64,000 bases of DNA from Alphaproteobacteria bacterium. Lineage in GTDB: Bacteria; Pseudomonadota; Alphaproteobacteria; MPNO01; UBA2964. Shown piece by piece: positions 17,023 to 25,735 of the stretch. Location of the stretch: assembly GCA_012103315.1 (NCBI GenBank), contig WLWZ01000004.1:1-64000 (forward strand), written 5' to 3'. Position numbers and translations under genes: made by a program. Every line of letters begins with the position of its first letter. Position 1 is the stretch's first letter. A model generated the notes under the pieces. The model did not search any database and had not been told where the DNA came from. It saw nothing but the letters and a program-made list of their open reading frames with translations.

Positions 17023-17712
17023 TCACGGTATTAAACGATAACCTCCGGGCTCAGTAACAAGGATTTGCGCATTGGAGGGGTCGGCCTCCAATTTTTGGCG
17101 TAGCCGATACACATGCGTTTCCAGCGTATGGGTCGTCACACCGGAATTGTAACCCCAAACTTCGTTTAAAAGTTCGTCGCGCCCGATAACCGCATCCCCT
17201 GCCCGAAACAGATATTTTAGAATCGACGTCTCTTTTTCCGTCAAGCGTATCTTCTTATTTTCATCTGGCTCCAGGAGTAGTTTTGCCGCCGGCCTAAAGC
17301 TATACGGTCCGAGATTGAAAATCGCGTCCTCGCTCCGTTCATGTTGCCGCAGTTGCGCTCGAATGCGCGCGAGCAAGACACCAAGCCGAAACGGTTTCGT
17401 AATATAATCATTGGCCCCGGAATCAAGGCCGAGGATTGTATCCGCTTCACTATCAGCACCCGTTAACATAATGATCGGTGCCTTAACATCAGCGCGCCGC
17501 ATCAAGCGACATAATTCCCGTCCATCCATATCGGGAAGGCCAACGTCAAGAATGAGCAAATCAAAATGTTGTTCTTTGATTTGCGCCAGGGCATTTGTTC
17601 CTGAGGATACCGCATGTGTTTCAAATTCTTCATGAAGTTTGAGCTGTTCAACAAGAGATTGTCGTAGCGCCTCATCATCTTCTACGAGGAGTATGTTTTT
17701 TCCACCTGCCAT
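17023..17712 (-). CDS. OmpR-type response regulator
   Basis: A 229-residue two-component regulator from the ATG at 17712; a longer frame to 17766 adds an implausible tail. The receiver domain (about 6-115) has the acidic pair at 11-13, phospho-acceptor Asp56 (LLILDVGLPDMDG), Thr84 and Lys106 (ITKPF). A winged-helix DNA-binding domain follows (residues about 130-228; LTEKETSILKYLF, THTLETHVYRLRQKLE). No histidine kinase gene is next to it, so it is an orphan here. It converges with the FAH gene. Targets are unknown. Confidence 0.9.
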   Translation of the reverse strand: MAGGKNILLVEDDEALRQSLVEQLKLHEEFETHAVSSGTNALAQIKEQHFDLLILDVGLPDMDGRELCRLMRRADVKAPIIMLTGADSEADTILGLDSGANDYITKPFRLGVLLARIRAQLRQHERSEDAIFNLGPYSFRPAAKLLLEPDENKKIRLTEKETSILKYLFRAGDAVIGRDELLNEVWGYNSGVTTHTLETHVYRLRQKLEADPSNAQILVTEPGGYRLIP

Positions 17713-17990
17713 TATTCTGCTCCTGCCCGACGCCAGTATGAATGATTGCACCCTAACAGCAATCAACGCGCTCTATTAGATGGGAAATTTCATGCCAAAC
17801 ACAACCCCACTTGTGAATTCGGCAAAGCCCCGATAGTCACCAGACCGAAAGGTGCGGCAAATATTGCCGAGTAAACACTGCAATCTCTATTGATTTAGTG
17901 TTCCAATAAATAACAATCGTCAACAATATCAATGAATTAAGACGAAGCGCTCCTGGCATGAGACTTGCAGCAACAGGCTTGGAGAATCCT
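17713..17990. other. 278-base intergenic region, no gene recognised
   Basis: This stretch separates the response regulator (leftward) from the hypothetical gene at 17991 (rightward), so it must hold two promoters. The part from about 17885 to 17945 is AT-rich. I see no convincing hairpin, palindrome or small coding frame. Confidence 0.4.
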
Positions 17991-18992
17991 ATGCCTGAAT
18001 CTATTTCATCCCTTCCCCCAGCAACTGCACCGATCCATCACGCATCCGATGACGACGGTGCGCCGGACACTCACGAAATAGCTTTCAATGAACTATGGGA
18101 AAATAAGAAAGAAGGCATAAGCTTTTCCGACGTTCTGGATATTGTAAACCCACTACAACACATACCCGTTGTTTCCACGATCTACCGAATGATAACGGGC
18201 GATGAGATAAGTATGGGCGCGCGAATGGCTGGCAGTGTTCTTTTCGGCGGTCCATTGGGGCTAATCGGTGCTGGTGTTGTATCAGCCGTCGAAGATGCAA
18301 CGGGGGATAAGATTGAAGGACACATTGCGGGCATCTTCAATGATTCCCCCGGCAACAGCGAACAGCTAGCGGCTGTTCCGAATTCTTCTTTTGAAGAGGA
18401 AGACGACACAAATTCCCCCGGTATGGTAGAGCCCCCTACGGAAAACACAGCCGCAGGCCAGCTTTCGGCAACTTCTACAAATTCAGCAGCCGTCACTGCT
18501 GCATCTCTCACAATGCCAATAAGCGCCAGAAAAGCGCTTGGTGCCCAAATGTTCGGTAATGCACAAATACCTAGTGTCGCTCAAGCCGGGTCAACGCAGC
18601 TTTCGCAAATTGACGAGCGTAAAATTTTGCAATTCCTGTCGGACCGAAAAGATGCCACAGCGGAAGTCGCAACTAAGACAGCTTCTGAAAAGCAGCGGCT
18701 CTCTGACGCCATATTAAAAGCTCAACGTGCCCAAACCGGGTTGCTGCTTGCCAATCTCGGTACGGCAGCCAGCAACACATTGGCCCCTACTGAGGATAAG
18801 GAACATAAAGCGCCGCAAAAAACTCAAGCCGCGCCAGCGACGCCATTCTTTAAACCACACCCCTACATGTTGCCGCGTGGAGCGCCGCCCGCGCTCGTTG
18901 CAAAAGCGATGGAACGCGCGCTGGAAAGATATAACACCCTGAATATTCAAAAAGGGGCACCAGCACCCACCCCAAACAACGCAAATCGTTGA
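17991..18992 (+). CDS. Conserved-looking hypothetical protein with glycine-rich hydrophobic segment
   Basis: Not a named family as far as I can tell. The ATG at 17991 is preceded by GGAG eight bases upstream, so I prefer it to the ATG at 17958. The 333-residue product has an acidic N-terminus, then a well-ordered block (about 45-100: FSDVLDIVNPLQHIPVVSTI, then MAGSVLFGGPLGLIGAGVV) that could insert in or lie on a membrane. The rest is low-complexity, rich in Ala, Ser, Thr and Pro, probably disordered, with a polar helix near 215-245. I have an impression of similar NPLQHIPVV proteins in other Rhodospirillales, but no function. A transpeptidase gene follows 38 bases later. Confidence 0.65.
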   Translation: MPESISSLPPATAPIHHASDDDGAPDTHEIAFNELWENKKEGISFSDVLDIVNPLQHIPVVSTIYRMITGDEISMGARMAGSVLFGGPLGLIGAGVVSAVEDATGDKIEGHIAGIFNDSPGNSEQLAAVPNSSFEEEDDTNSPGMVEPPTENTAAGQLSATSTNSAAVTAASLTMPISARKALGAQMFGNAQIPSVAQAGSTQLSQIDERKILQFLSDRKDATAEVATKTASEKQRLSDAILKAQRAQTGLLLANLGTAASNTLAPTEDKEHKAPQKTQAAPATPFFKPHPYMLPRGAPPALVAKAMERALERYNTLNIQKGAPAPTPNNANR

Positions 18993-19030
18993 TAGATTGA
19001 CGGACACCAAGGACGCGGTATAACGCTGTA

Positions 19031-19528
19031 GTGAATTTAGTCGTATACCCTTCTGGCGTAGCCAACTGGAACGAACAAAACTTTCGATGTGCGCTGGGTG
19101 CCGGCGGCATTTCGAAAATTAAATGCGAGGGCGACAGCATCACGCCCGCCGGTAAATTTTCGCTACGGCATGTCTTCTTTCGAGCTGACCGCATTGAACG
19201 GCCGGAGACTGTGTTGCCAACTACCGCTTTGACAAAAATAGATGGGTGGTCTGACGACCCTGATGATCCTGACTATAATCGACGGATCACGCTGCCATCC
19301 ACAAAGCGCCACGAAATCCTTTGGCGAACCGACGCCGTTTACGATCTAATTGTCGTAATAGGGTATAATGATCAACCCGTCGTTTCCGGCGCAGGAAGTG
19401 CTATTTTTTTACATGTCGCAAAGGCAGGGTATTCCTCTACAGAAGGCTGTGTCGCATTCATGCTTTCGGACTTGCAGAAAATTCTAAGAGAATGGACGGA
19501 AACCAGCGTGGTCGATATTCAGATCTAG
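19031..19528 (+). CDS. L,D-transpeptidase-type (YkuD-like) protein
   Basis: A 165-residue protein from a GTG start. The catalytic signature is SAIFLHVAKAGYSSTEGCVAF: His and the Ser-x-x-Gly-Cys type nucleophile region of L,D-transpeptidase catalytic domains. The segment DSITPAGKFSLRHVFFRADR matches the start of the fold in the alphaproteobacterial short form. There is no signal peptide in the chosen frame, so either the protein is cytoplasmic, exported another way, or the start is wrong. Expected role is peptidoglycan cross-linking or trimming; the missing export signal makes that less certain. Confidence 0.75.
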   Translation: MNLVVYPSGVANWNEQNFRCALGAGGISKIKCEGDSITPAGKFSLRHVFFRADRIERPETVLPTTALTKIDGWSDDPDDPDYNRRITLPSTKRHEILWRTDAVYDLIVVIGYNDQPVVSGAGSAIFLHVAKAGYSSTEGCVAFMLSDLQKILREWTETSVVDIQI

Positions 19529-19554
19529 AAAAATCGAGGGATTCGGTCGGACTA

Positions 19555-20139
19555 TTACGACGGGCGATCCCCAAAAATTGCGGAACCAACACGCACATGA
19601 GTCGCGCCCAGCCTAATCGCCGTTTCGAAATCAGCGCTCATCCCCATGCTCAATGTTGTCAAAGCGTGGCGGCGCGCCATGTCAGCCAATAACCCAAAAT
19701 GCATGGCAGCCTCATCATCGACCGGGGGGATGCACATTAAACCAATCACGGGCAGGCCGAGTGAAGTACGGCATAATTCCACAAATGAATCTACATCTAC
19801 TGGCAAAACGCCCGCCTTCTGTGGCTCTTCGCCCGTGTTTACCTGAATTAACAGATTAGGCCGATGGTCGACCCGATCCATTTCCCGCGCAAGCGCTTCT
19901 GCTAACTTTGGTCGATCAACCGTCTCAATAACATCGAATAGTTGGACCGCATCCCGCACCTTGTTTGTTTGCAGCGGTCCGATGAGGTGGAGTTTAATTT
20001 CCGCATTCGTTTTCCTTAATGCAGGAAACTTATCAGCTGCTTCTTGAACCCTGTTTTCACCAAAGTGCGTTTGACCGGCAGAAATTACGGTTTCTATAGC
20101 GGCTGTAGAGTGGAATTTGCTAACCGCAATAAGCGACAC
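19555..20139 (-). CDS. YggS/PLPBP-family PLP-binding protein, 5' end frameshifted
   Basis: The open frame gives 194 residues starting SLIAVSKFHS, where the lysine is the PLP site, and containing THFGENRVQEA, LHLIGPLQTNK, and near the end LSMGMSADFETAIRLGATHVRVG, all hallmarks of YggS, which maintains vitamin B6 homeostasis. The usual N-terminal helix is missing. It is present just upstream, from the ATG at 20225 (MSAIQTNLQDVQARIAAAEK), but in another frame: the sequence AGCGTGTGTCGC near 20140 has two bases too many or one too few. The natural protein would be about 222 residues. The GTG at 20139 is the only start in the 3' frame and has no good ribosome site. Confidence 0.75.
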   Translation of the reverse strand: MSLIAVSKFHSTAAIETVISAGQTHFGENRVQEAADKFPALRKTNAEIKLHLIGPLQTNKVRDAVQLFDVIETVDRPKLAEALAREMDRVDHRPNLLIQVNTGEEPQKAGVLPVDVDSFVELCRTSLGLPVIGLMCIPPVDDEAAMHFGLLADMARRHALTTLSMGMSADFETAIRLGATHVRVGSAIFGDRPS

Positions 20140-20285
20140 ACGCTTCCCTCTCGGCGGCGGGCAGCCTTCTCGGCGGCGGCAATACGCGCCTGGACGTCTT
20201 GCAAATTAGTCTGAATGGCTGACATTAATCACCAGCTTTTAATAATGGGCTTAAGCTTATTGGCTCAAACGACATCGCTTTAATC

Positions 20286-20317
20286 AAAAAAAGAGGGGCA
20301 GCTAATGCTGCCCCTCT
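20286..20317 (-). terminator. Rho-independent terminator of the porin gene
   Basis: Read on the minus strand, an 11-base perfect stem (AGAGGGGCAGC with GCTGCCCCTCT, loop of four) is followed directly by seven T residues. It lies about 57 bases past the porin stop codon and before the yggS gene. Confidence 0.9.
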
Positions 20318-20373
20318 CCCGATCTCCCTTTGCAGGGAAAATCTATAGCCGTAAGGCTTAAACGTCGGTCGTC

Positions 20374-21498
20374 TTAGAATGCAAGACGGACTGATGTCGT
20401 GATGGCATAACCATCATTGTTATCAGCAGAACCGATGTCTTCACCTTCCCAATCACCATAGATGAAATTGAGGCGATACTGAACGCCTGGGCCGAGCGCC
20501 CGACGATATGACAGCATTGCAGCCTGAACTTCATCATCACCAGCGGCGACTGTAGCTTTATGTTCAGCAGTCATATAACCGAGGCTGAACTTGTTCTTGC
20601 CTCCGTCATATTTAATACCAAAATCAAGCGCGGTCTGACCATCATTCGTGACGGTTGCACCACTGCCAGCATTGTTGTCAACGCCAAGGTTCATCTCACG
20701 ATGATAACCACCAGCAATGGTGATTTTACCAAAGGTCAATTTCAGACCAGCAGCAAGACCCTTCGGATCAGATTGGTTATCTGAACCAGCAGCTGGATTA
20801 ACAGCCGCATAGCCGACAGCCGCACCAATGCCAACGCTATCCCATTTGCCGTCATAACGAGCGGCGATAGCATAACCAGTGTGATTTGCTGAGGTTGTCA
20901 ACTCAGGGGTATTATTAACACCTTCGTTGAAACTCGGCATATAGGATACGCCAAGCTGGAACCCACCAAAACGTGGTGTGAAGTAGGTAAGCTTTTCGGA
21001 ATCGCCTTCACCAAGGTCAAGACGGTTAACCGTGCTACCGCGATGTCCCGGCGGACGCTCAATCCAGTCACCAACATCAAAGTTCAGGTTTTGACCAACG
21101 TTAGTCGCCCATGAACCCATTTTACCGGTAGTCATAAGGTGAGCCGCGTTGTCTTCAGAACCAATCCGGACTTCACCGAATTTGCCTTTGATGCCCATAT
21201 AGGCTTCATCGATTTGATCGCCTGAGTTGGAGCTTTGACCTTCCAATTCAACACGAGTCTTGATCGAAATGCCGTTATCGAGCTTTACGGAACCCTTGAA
21301 GAAAACTTCAGAGTCCTGATGAACGTCAAGGCCGACACGATTGCCGACAGCATTTTCGTCCTGGTCTGCGATACCGACAATACCCTCGAACCAGCCACCG
21401 AGTGAAAGCTTCGGCTTACTGGCACCAAGAGCTACACCCGACGAGGCAATTACGCCTGCCGCGACGAGTGCTGTCGTGGTCATAAGTTGCTTTTTCAT
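20374..21498 (-). CDS. Outer-membrane porin
   Basis: A 374-residue porin of the Gram-negative type common in Rhodospirillales. I chose the ATG at 21498 because GGAGG sits five bases upstream; an upstream ATG-like start at 21510 would add four residues. A signal peptide ends at about residue 25 (SSGVALGA). The rest alternates polar and hydrophobic residues as beta strands do, has a strong acidic content, and ends in phenylalanine (VRLAF), the outer-membrane assembly signal. It has its own promoter (21588-21617) and terminator (20286-20317), so it is a single-gene unit. Pore specificity is unknown. Confidence 0.9.
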   Translation of the reverse strand: MKKQLMTTTALVAAGVIASSGVALGASKPKLSLGGWFEGIVGIADQDENAVGNRVGLDVHQDSEVFFKGSVKLDNGISIKTRVELEGQSSNSGDQIDEAYMGIKGKFGEVRIGSEDNAAHLMTTGKMGSWATNVGQNLNFDVGDWIERPPGHRGSTVNRLDLGEGDSEKLTYFTPRFGGFQLGVSYMPSFNEGVNNTPELTTSANHTGYAIAARYDGKWDSVGIGAAVGYAAVNPAAGSDNQSDPKGLAAGLKLTFGKITIAGGYHREMNLGVDNNAGSGATVTNDGQTALDFGIKYDGGKNKFSLGYMTAEHKATVAAGDDEVQAAMLSYRRALGPGVQYRLNFIYGDWEGEDIGSADNNDGYAITTSVRLAF

Positions 21499-21550
21499 AT
21501 TCCCCTCCAAATAGGTTGAGGTAAGTTTAGTTTACTTTTAAAAACGGACA

Positions 21551-21573
21551 CTTGCCTTCAGAGCGAGGGCAAG
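21551..21573 (-). promoter_or_regulatory. Stem-loop in the porin mRNA leader
   Basis: CTTGCCTTC and GAGGGCAAG form a nine-base stem with one mismatch and a five-base loop. It lies about 50 bases upstream of the start codon, downstream of the predicted promoter, so it would be transcribed into the leader. Confidence 0.4.
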
Positions 21574-21587
21574 ACATCACGCAGTGT

Positions 21588-21617
21588 GTCATAGCCTTTG
21601 AAAGGTTAAGGGGTCAA
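21588..21617 (-). promoter_or_regulatory. Predicted porin promoter
   Basis: On the minus strand TTGACC (-35) is followed after 18 bases by TATGAC (-10): five and four of six matches to the vegetative consensus. It would give a leader of about 80 bases. Confidence 0.6.
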
Positions 21618-21652
21618 GAATTCAAACGCCTCCGTGCGACAAAACCGCAACG

Positions 21653-21672
21653 CTGTGACAAAAATATCACAG
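21653..21672. promoter_or_regulatory. CRP-like palindrome upstream of the porin promoter
   Basis: CTGTGA and TCACAG are exact inverted repeats eight bases apart. The half-sites match the CRP consensus, but CRP sites have a six-base spacer, so the identity is doubtful. It is centred about 80 bases upstream of the predicted porin transcription start. Confidence 0.35.
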
Positions 21673-21804
21673 GCAGATTTTTGGCGTCTTTTCAATTGTT
21701 TATGCCAATGGGTGGTTTATAGCCCTGCGCGCGTCAAATGTTAATCCCCTAGGCGCCTGTATATAGCTGCCAATACACAAATCCGTATAATTCGCCGCTA
21801 CTTA

Positions 21805-21833
21805 TTGAGTTTTCCGTGACAACTGCATAAATT
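21805..21833 (+). promoter_or_regulatory. Candidate promoter for the DUF3576 gene
   Basis: TTGAGT and TAAATT are 17 bases apart, four of six matches each, about 70 bases upstream of the ATG at 21905. Confidence 0.35.
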
Positions 21834-21904
21834 AGATAATCGGGTGTCCAAATTCGCTGTTTATATTTGGTAGCCAACTACAAATTTATCGGATCGGAAC
21901 TCAT

Positions 21905-22456
21905 ATGTTCACAAAATCCAGGCAGCTCATAGGTCTCTGCAGCGCGTTGCTCCTTGTAAGCGCTTGCAGCGGCGGCGTAGACGATTATCTCGTGGAAAAT
22001 CCCGAAAGGGATGGTGAATATATTTATGAATCCGAGCTAAAAGGCAAAGAGGCCACTGTTTTTGGTGATGGCGGCTTGGATTTGTTTAATCTTGGAAAGT
22101 CAAAGAACAAGGGCGGTGGCGGTTCCGGTATCGCTGTAAATAGCTTTTTGTGGCGCGCTTCACTGGATACCGTCTCTTTTATGCCGCTTTCCTCCGCCGA
22201 CCCATTTGGCGGCGTTATCATCACTGATTGGTATTCTCCGCCTGAATCACCTACTGAACGCTACAAGATGAGCGTTTACATTTTAGGGCGGCAGTTGCGC
22301 GCAGACGGCATTCGGGTTTCCGTTTTTCGACAGCAGAGCGCAACCGGCAATAGCTGGCGCAGCGGCGCCGTATCAAAAGACACGGCCGTAAACCTGGAAA
22401 ATCAAATTTTGACACGAGCGCGCCAACTTCGACTGGTTGCATCCAAAGCTAATTAA
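21905..22456 (+). CDS. DUF3576-family lipoprotein
   Basis: A 183-residue protein with a lipoprotein signal; the lipobox ends at Cys21 (LLLVSAC). After a variable Gly/Lys-rich linker comes the conserved core from about residue 75 (NSFLWRASLDTVSFMPLSSADPFGGVIITDWY), recognised as the DUF3576 pattern. It is predicted to sit on the outer or inner membrane facing the periplasm. In alphaproteobacteria this gene commonly precedes leuS, as here (134 bases). Its function is not established; the leuS-lptE neighbourhood hints at envelope biogenesis. Confidence 0.85.
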   Translation: MFTKSRQLIGLCSALLLVSACSGGVDDYLVENPERDGEYIYESELKGKEATVFGDGGLDLFNLGKSKNKGGGGSGIAVNSFLWRASLDTVSFMPLSSADPFGGVIITDWYSPPESPTERYKMSVYILGRQLRADGIRVSVFRQQSATGNSWRSGAVSKDTAVNLENQILTRARQLRLVASKAN

Positions 22457-22590
22457 GGCCCACCTCAAGCCAACTAAGCCAAATCGTGTACAAAACGCTC
22501 TCTGTTCTTGCGGCTCTCGCAGGAGCATGAGAAAGTCTGCCGCGCAGATGCTTACGATGTGAGCTACCCATTTTATAAGACGTCTTCATT

Positions 22591-25167
22591 ATGACGAGCG
22601 AATCCACCGCAACCCGATATAACGTTAAAGAAACCGAGTCCAAGTGGCAAAAACGCTGGGATGAGACTGGCTGCTTTAATGTCGAAATTGATCCCGAGAA
22701 GCCTAAATATTACGTCCTCGAAATGTTCCCCTATCCGTCAGGACGTATCCATATGGGCCATGTGCGAAACTACACGATGGGCGATGTCGTCGCTCGGTAC
22801 AAGCGGGCGCAGGGCTTCAACGTTCTCCATCCCATGGGCTGGGACGCCTTTGGAATGCCAGCGGAGAACGCCGCGATGGAACAAGGTGTCCATCCCGGGA
22901 AGTGGACTTATGAAAATATTGCGACCATGCGATCACAGCTCTGCAAGATGGGCTTAGCGCTGGATTGGTCGCGTGAACTAGCCACCTGTCATCCCGGCTA
23001 TTATCAGAATGAACAAAAAATGTTCCTCAAGTTTTTGGAACATGACCTCGTTTATCGCCGCCGAAGCTGGGTGAATTGGGACCCTGTGGACAATACCGTT
23101 CTTGCGAATGAGCAGGTCATCGATGGCCTTGGGTGGCGATCAGGGGCCGCAGTCGAACGGCGTGAGCTGGATCAATGGTTTTTCCGCATCACTGATTTTT
23201 CAGAAGAGTTGTTAGAAGACCTAAAACAACTGGAACGCTGGCCCGCCAAGGTACGCGTGATGCAGGAAAACTGGATCGGACGCTCGGAGGGCATGAAGGT
23301 ATGGTTCGGCCTTGAGGGCCGGGACGACCGGTTACAAGTTTTCACGACGCGGCACGATACAATTTTTGGTGCCACGTTCTGCGCAATTTCCGCCGACCAC
23401 CCGCTTTCCTCAGAACTTGCTGAAGGCGATGCAGACCTGACGGCCTTCATTGAGGAATGTCGCGCCATCGGCACAACGGAAGCCGCTTTAGAAAAAGCAG
23501 AGAAAAGAGGGTACGATACAGGCTTGCGTGCCAGGCACCCCCTTATTGAGGGCAAAACGATCCCGGTATTCGTCGCTAACTTTGTCTTAATGGAATACGG
23601 CACAGGAGCGATTTACGGCTGCCCGGCGCACGACCAAAGAGATCTGGACTTTGCCCGCAAATATGACCTGGACGTCATTCCGGTGGTTATCCCTGCTGAT
23701 GCAAACCCAGATGAATTCGAGGTCGCTGACCTCGCCTATACCGATGATGGGGTGCACGCTAATTCAGAATTCATAAATGGATTGGATTTGGCTGACGCCA
23801 AAGAAGCTGTCGCCGTCGCCATAGAAAATGTTGATATTGGCCAGCGCGAAATAAATTATCGGCTACGTGATTGGGGCGTGTCTCGTCAAAGATACTGGGG
23901 TTGCCCTATCCCGATCATTAACTGCAAGGATTGCGGCACCGTTCCAGCCCCCGAAGACGACCTGCCGATTTGCTTGCCTGATGATATTGATTTCGACCAA
24001 CCTGGAAATCCTATCGATCGGCATCCAACATGGAAAAATGTCGATTGTCCCAAGTGTGGCGCCGCCGCGGAACGAGAAACCGATACGCTCGATACATTCG
24101 TTGAATCATCCTGGTATTTTTCACGGTTCTGCAGTCCACGCGCCAACGAGCCGGTCGACACAGCCGCTATCGAATACTGGATGCCGGTAGATCAATATAT
24201 CGGTGGCATTGAACACGCAATTTTACATCTTCTTTACGCGCGCTTTTTTACCCGAGCCATGAAAAAATGCGGTTATTTAGACATCGCCGAGCCTTTTGAA
24301 GGTCTCTTTACACAAGGCATGGTCTGCCATGAAACCTATCGTTCCGATGATGGCGAATGGCTGCAGCCGACCCAAATCGAGAGTGGCAGCAACGGCGTAC
24401 TCAAACGCGTTGAGGATGGGTCCCCGGTCCAGGTCGGGCGCTCGGAGAAGATGAGCAAGTCAAAGAAAAACGTCGTCGACCCGGAAGACATTATCGCAAC
24501 CTATGGCGCGGACACGGCTCGCTGGTTCATGCTTTCAGACAGCCCGCCAGAACGCGATCTCAAATGGACCGACGCTGGAATCGCTGGATCATGGCGCTTT
24601 GTAAACAAGCTATGGCGCCTCGTTGCGGAAAATGCTCATAACGAAAAAATGGCGGAGCCTAGTTTATTCAACAAAGACCTACGCGCAGTCAGGCAACAGG
24701 TTCATCAAACGATCAACGGCGTAACTCAGGATCTAGAAGGGTTTCACTTCAACAGGTCGGTTGCCCGCATTTATGAGCTGGTGAATACACTTTCAAATAT
24801 GAAAAGCGTTGATGCTGCAGAACAATGGGTTTTGCGCGAAGGTTTAGAAACCATGGTTCAGTTGATTAACCCCATGATGCCCCATTTAGCCGAAGAATTA
24901 TGGCAGCAACTCGGGAACGAAACACCGCTATTTGAAACACGGTGGCCGCAGGCCGATAAATCTTTAATGGTTCAAGAAACCGTAACGATCGCCGTTCAGA
25001 TAAAAGGCAAATTGAAAGCAACCATAGAACTGGCGCATGATGTCGACCAAGAAACCGCCGAAGCAACGGCACTTGCAGAGCCTGCAGTCGCCGCCGCCCT
25101 TGAAGGAAAGACCGTGAACAGGATCATATATGTTCCCAACAAGATTATTAACGTTGTGCATGGGTAG
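22591..25167 (+). CDS. leuS: Leucine-tRNA ligase
   Basis: An 858-residue class I aminoacyl-tRNA synthetase, the normal bacterial length. The HIGH-type motif ([18 protein letters not shown]) lies near residue 50, the editing (CP1) domain follows, with [13 protein letters not shown] and [16 protein letters not shown], and the KMSKS loop appears as [14 protein letters not shown]. The C-terminal anticodon and tRNA-binding part is complete. It charges leucine onto tRNA-Leu in the cytoplasm. lptE begins inside its last codons. Confidence 0.99.
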   Translation: MTSESTATRYNVKETESKWQKRWDETGCFNVEIDPEKPKYYVLEMFPYPSGRIHMGHVRNYTMGDVVARYKRAQGFNVLHPMGWDAFGMPAENAAMEQGVHPGKWTYENIATMRSQLCKMGLALDWSRELATCHPGYYQNEQKMFLKFLEHDLVYRRRSWVNWDPVDNTVLANEQVIDGLGWRSGAAVERRELDQWFFRITDFSEELLEDLKQLERWPAKVRVMQENWIGRSEGMKVWFGLEGRDDRLQVFTTRHDTIFGATFCAISADHPLSSELAEGDADLTAFIEECRAIGTTEAALEKAEKRGYDTGLRARHPLIEGKTIPVFVANFVLMEYGTGAIYGCPAHDQRDLDFARKYDLDVIPVVIPADANPDEFEVADLAYTDDGVHANSEFINGLDLADAKEAVAVAIENVDIGQREINYRLRDWGVSRQRYWGCPIPIINCKDCGTVPAPEDDLPICLPDDIDFDQPGNPIDRHPTWKNVDCPKCGAAAERETDTLDTFVESSWYFSRFCSPRANEPVDTAAIEYWMPVDQYIGGIEHAILHLLYARFFTRAMKKCGYLDIAEPFEGLFTQGMVCHETYRSDDGEWLQPTQIESGSNGVLKRVEDGSPVQVGRSEKMSKSKKNVVDPEDIIATYGADTARWFMLSDSPPERDLKWTDAGIAGSWRFVNKLWRLVAENAHNEKMAEPSLFNKDLRAVRQQVHQTINGVTQDLEGFHFNRSVARIYELVNTLSNMKSVDAAEQWVLREGLETMVQLINPMMPHLAEELWQQLGNETPLFETRWPQADKSLMVQETVTIAVQIKGKLKATIELAHDVDQETAEATALAEPAVAAALEGKTVNRIIYVPNKIINVVHG

Positions 25168-25735
25168 CGGGCCCATCACACGGCGCACGACATCCGTCAC
25201 CAGAACTGTATTTATAGTTTTGGCTAGCGCCCTGTGCTTGGCTTTAACAGCCTGTGGATTTAGCCCGCTTTACAGTCAGGCCGGGGGCGCCAATGCAAAG
25301 GCCCTCGCTTCTGTTTCGATCGGACAGATCAACGACCGCAGCGGACAAAAACTCCGAAATTTTTTACTTGAGCGGATGGCGCCGCGGGCGAGCGACCGCA
25401 AATCAGACTACACGTTAAAAATCGAGCTCAATGAATCAAAGAGTAACATTAACATCCGTAAAGACGAATCCGCGACGAGAGCCAATCTTTCGATTACCGC
25501 GAAGTTCGTCCTAACCCACGTCGCCGGGGGTAAACGCACCTTTACAGGAAGCGTCTTGTCGACGAACAGCTACAATGTATTGGATTCAGACTTCGCAACG
25601 CTGAGCGCCGAGAACGATGCCCGCAATCGGGCACTTCGTTCTCTCGCCGAAGAGATTCGGTTGCGCGTTGCAACAGCGCTCAGGAACCCGGCGGCGTTCG
25701 GCGAACCTAAAGCTGTTGTTCCCCGTCGCCGCTAA
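25160..25735 (+). CDS. lptE: LPS-assembly lipoprotein LptE
   Basis: I chose the ATG at 25160, which overlaps leuS by eight bases; the longer frame from 25130 adds a non-signal-like tail. The 191-residue product has a lipoprotein signal with lipobox LTAC (Cys32), then GFSPLY, the standard LptE beginning. LptE plugs the LptD barrel in the outer membrane and delivers lipopolysaccharide to the surface. The location between leuS and holA is the usual one for Proteobacteria, and the holA start follows the stop without a gap. Confidence 0.93.
   Translation: MGSGPITRRTTSVTRTVFIVLASALCLALTACGFSPLYSQAGGANAKALASVSIGQINDRSGQKLRNFLLERMAPRASDRKSDYTLKIELNESKSNINIRKDESATRANLSITAKFVLTHVAGGKRTFTGSVLSTNSYNVLDSDFATLSAENDARNRALRSLAEEIRLRVATALRNPAAFGEPKAVVPRRR

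Larger units (their letters stand above)
21511..21904. other. 394-base divergent promoter region (porin / DUF3576)
   Basis: No coding frame of note lies here. It holds the porin leader hairpin and promoter, a TGTGA-type palindrome, and a candidate promoter for the DUF3576 gene, each listed separately. The right half (from about 21770) is AT-rich. Confidence 0.7.

Noticed and set aside
22457..22590. Attenuator or T-box upstream of leuS
   Set aside because: Only short stems (TCTGC-CGC-GCAGA type) are present; no T-run or specifier-like structure supports it.
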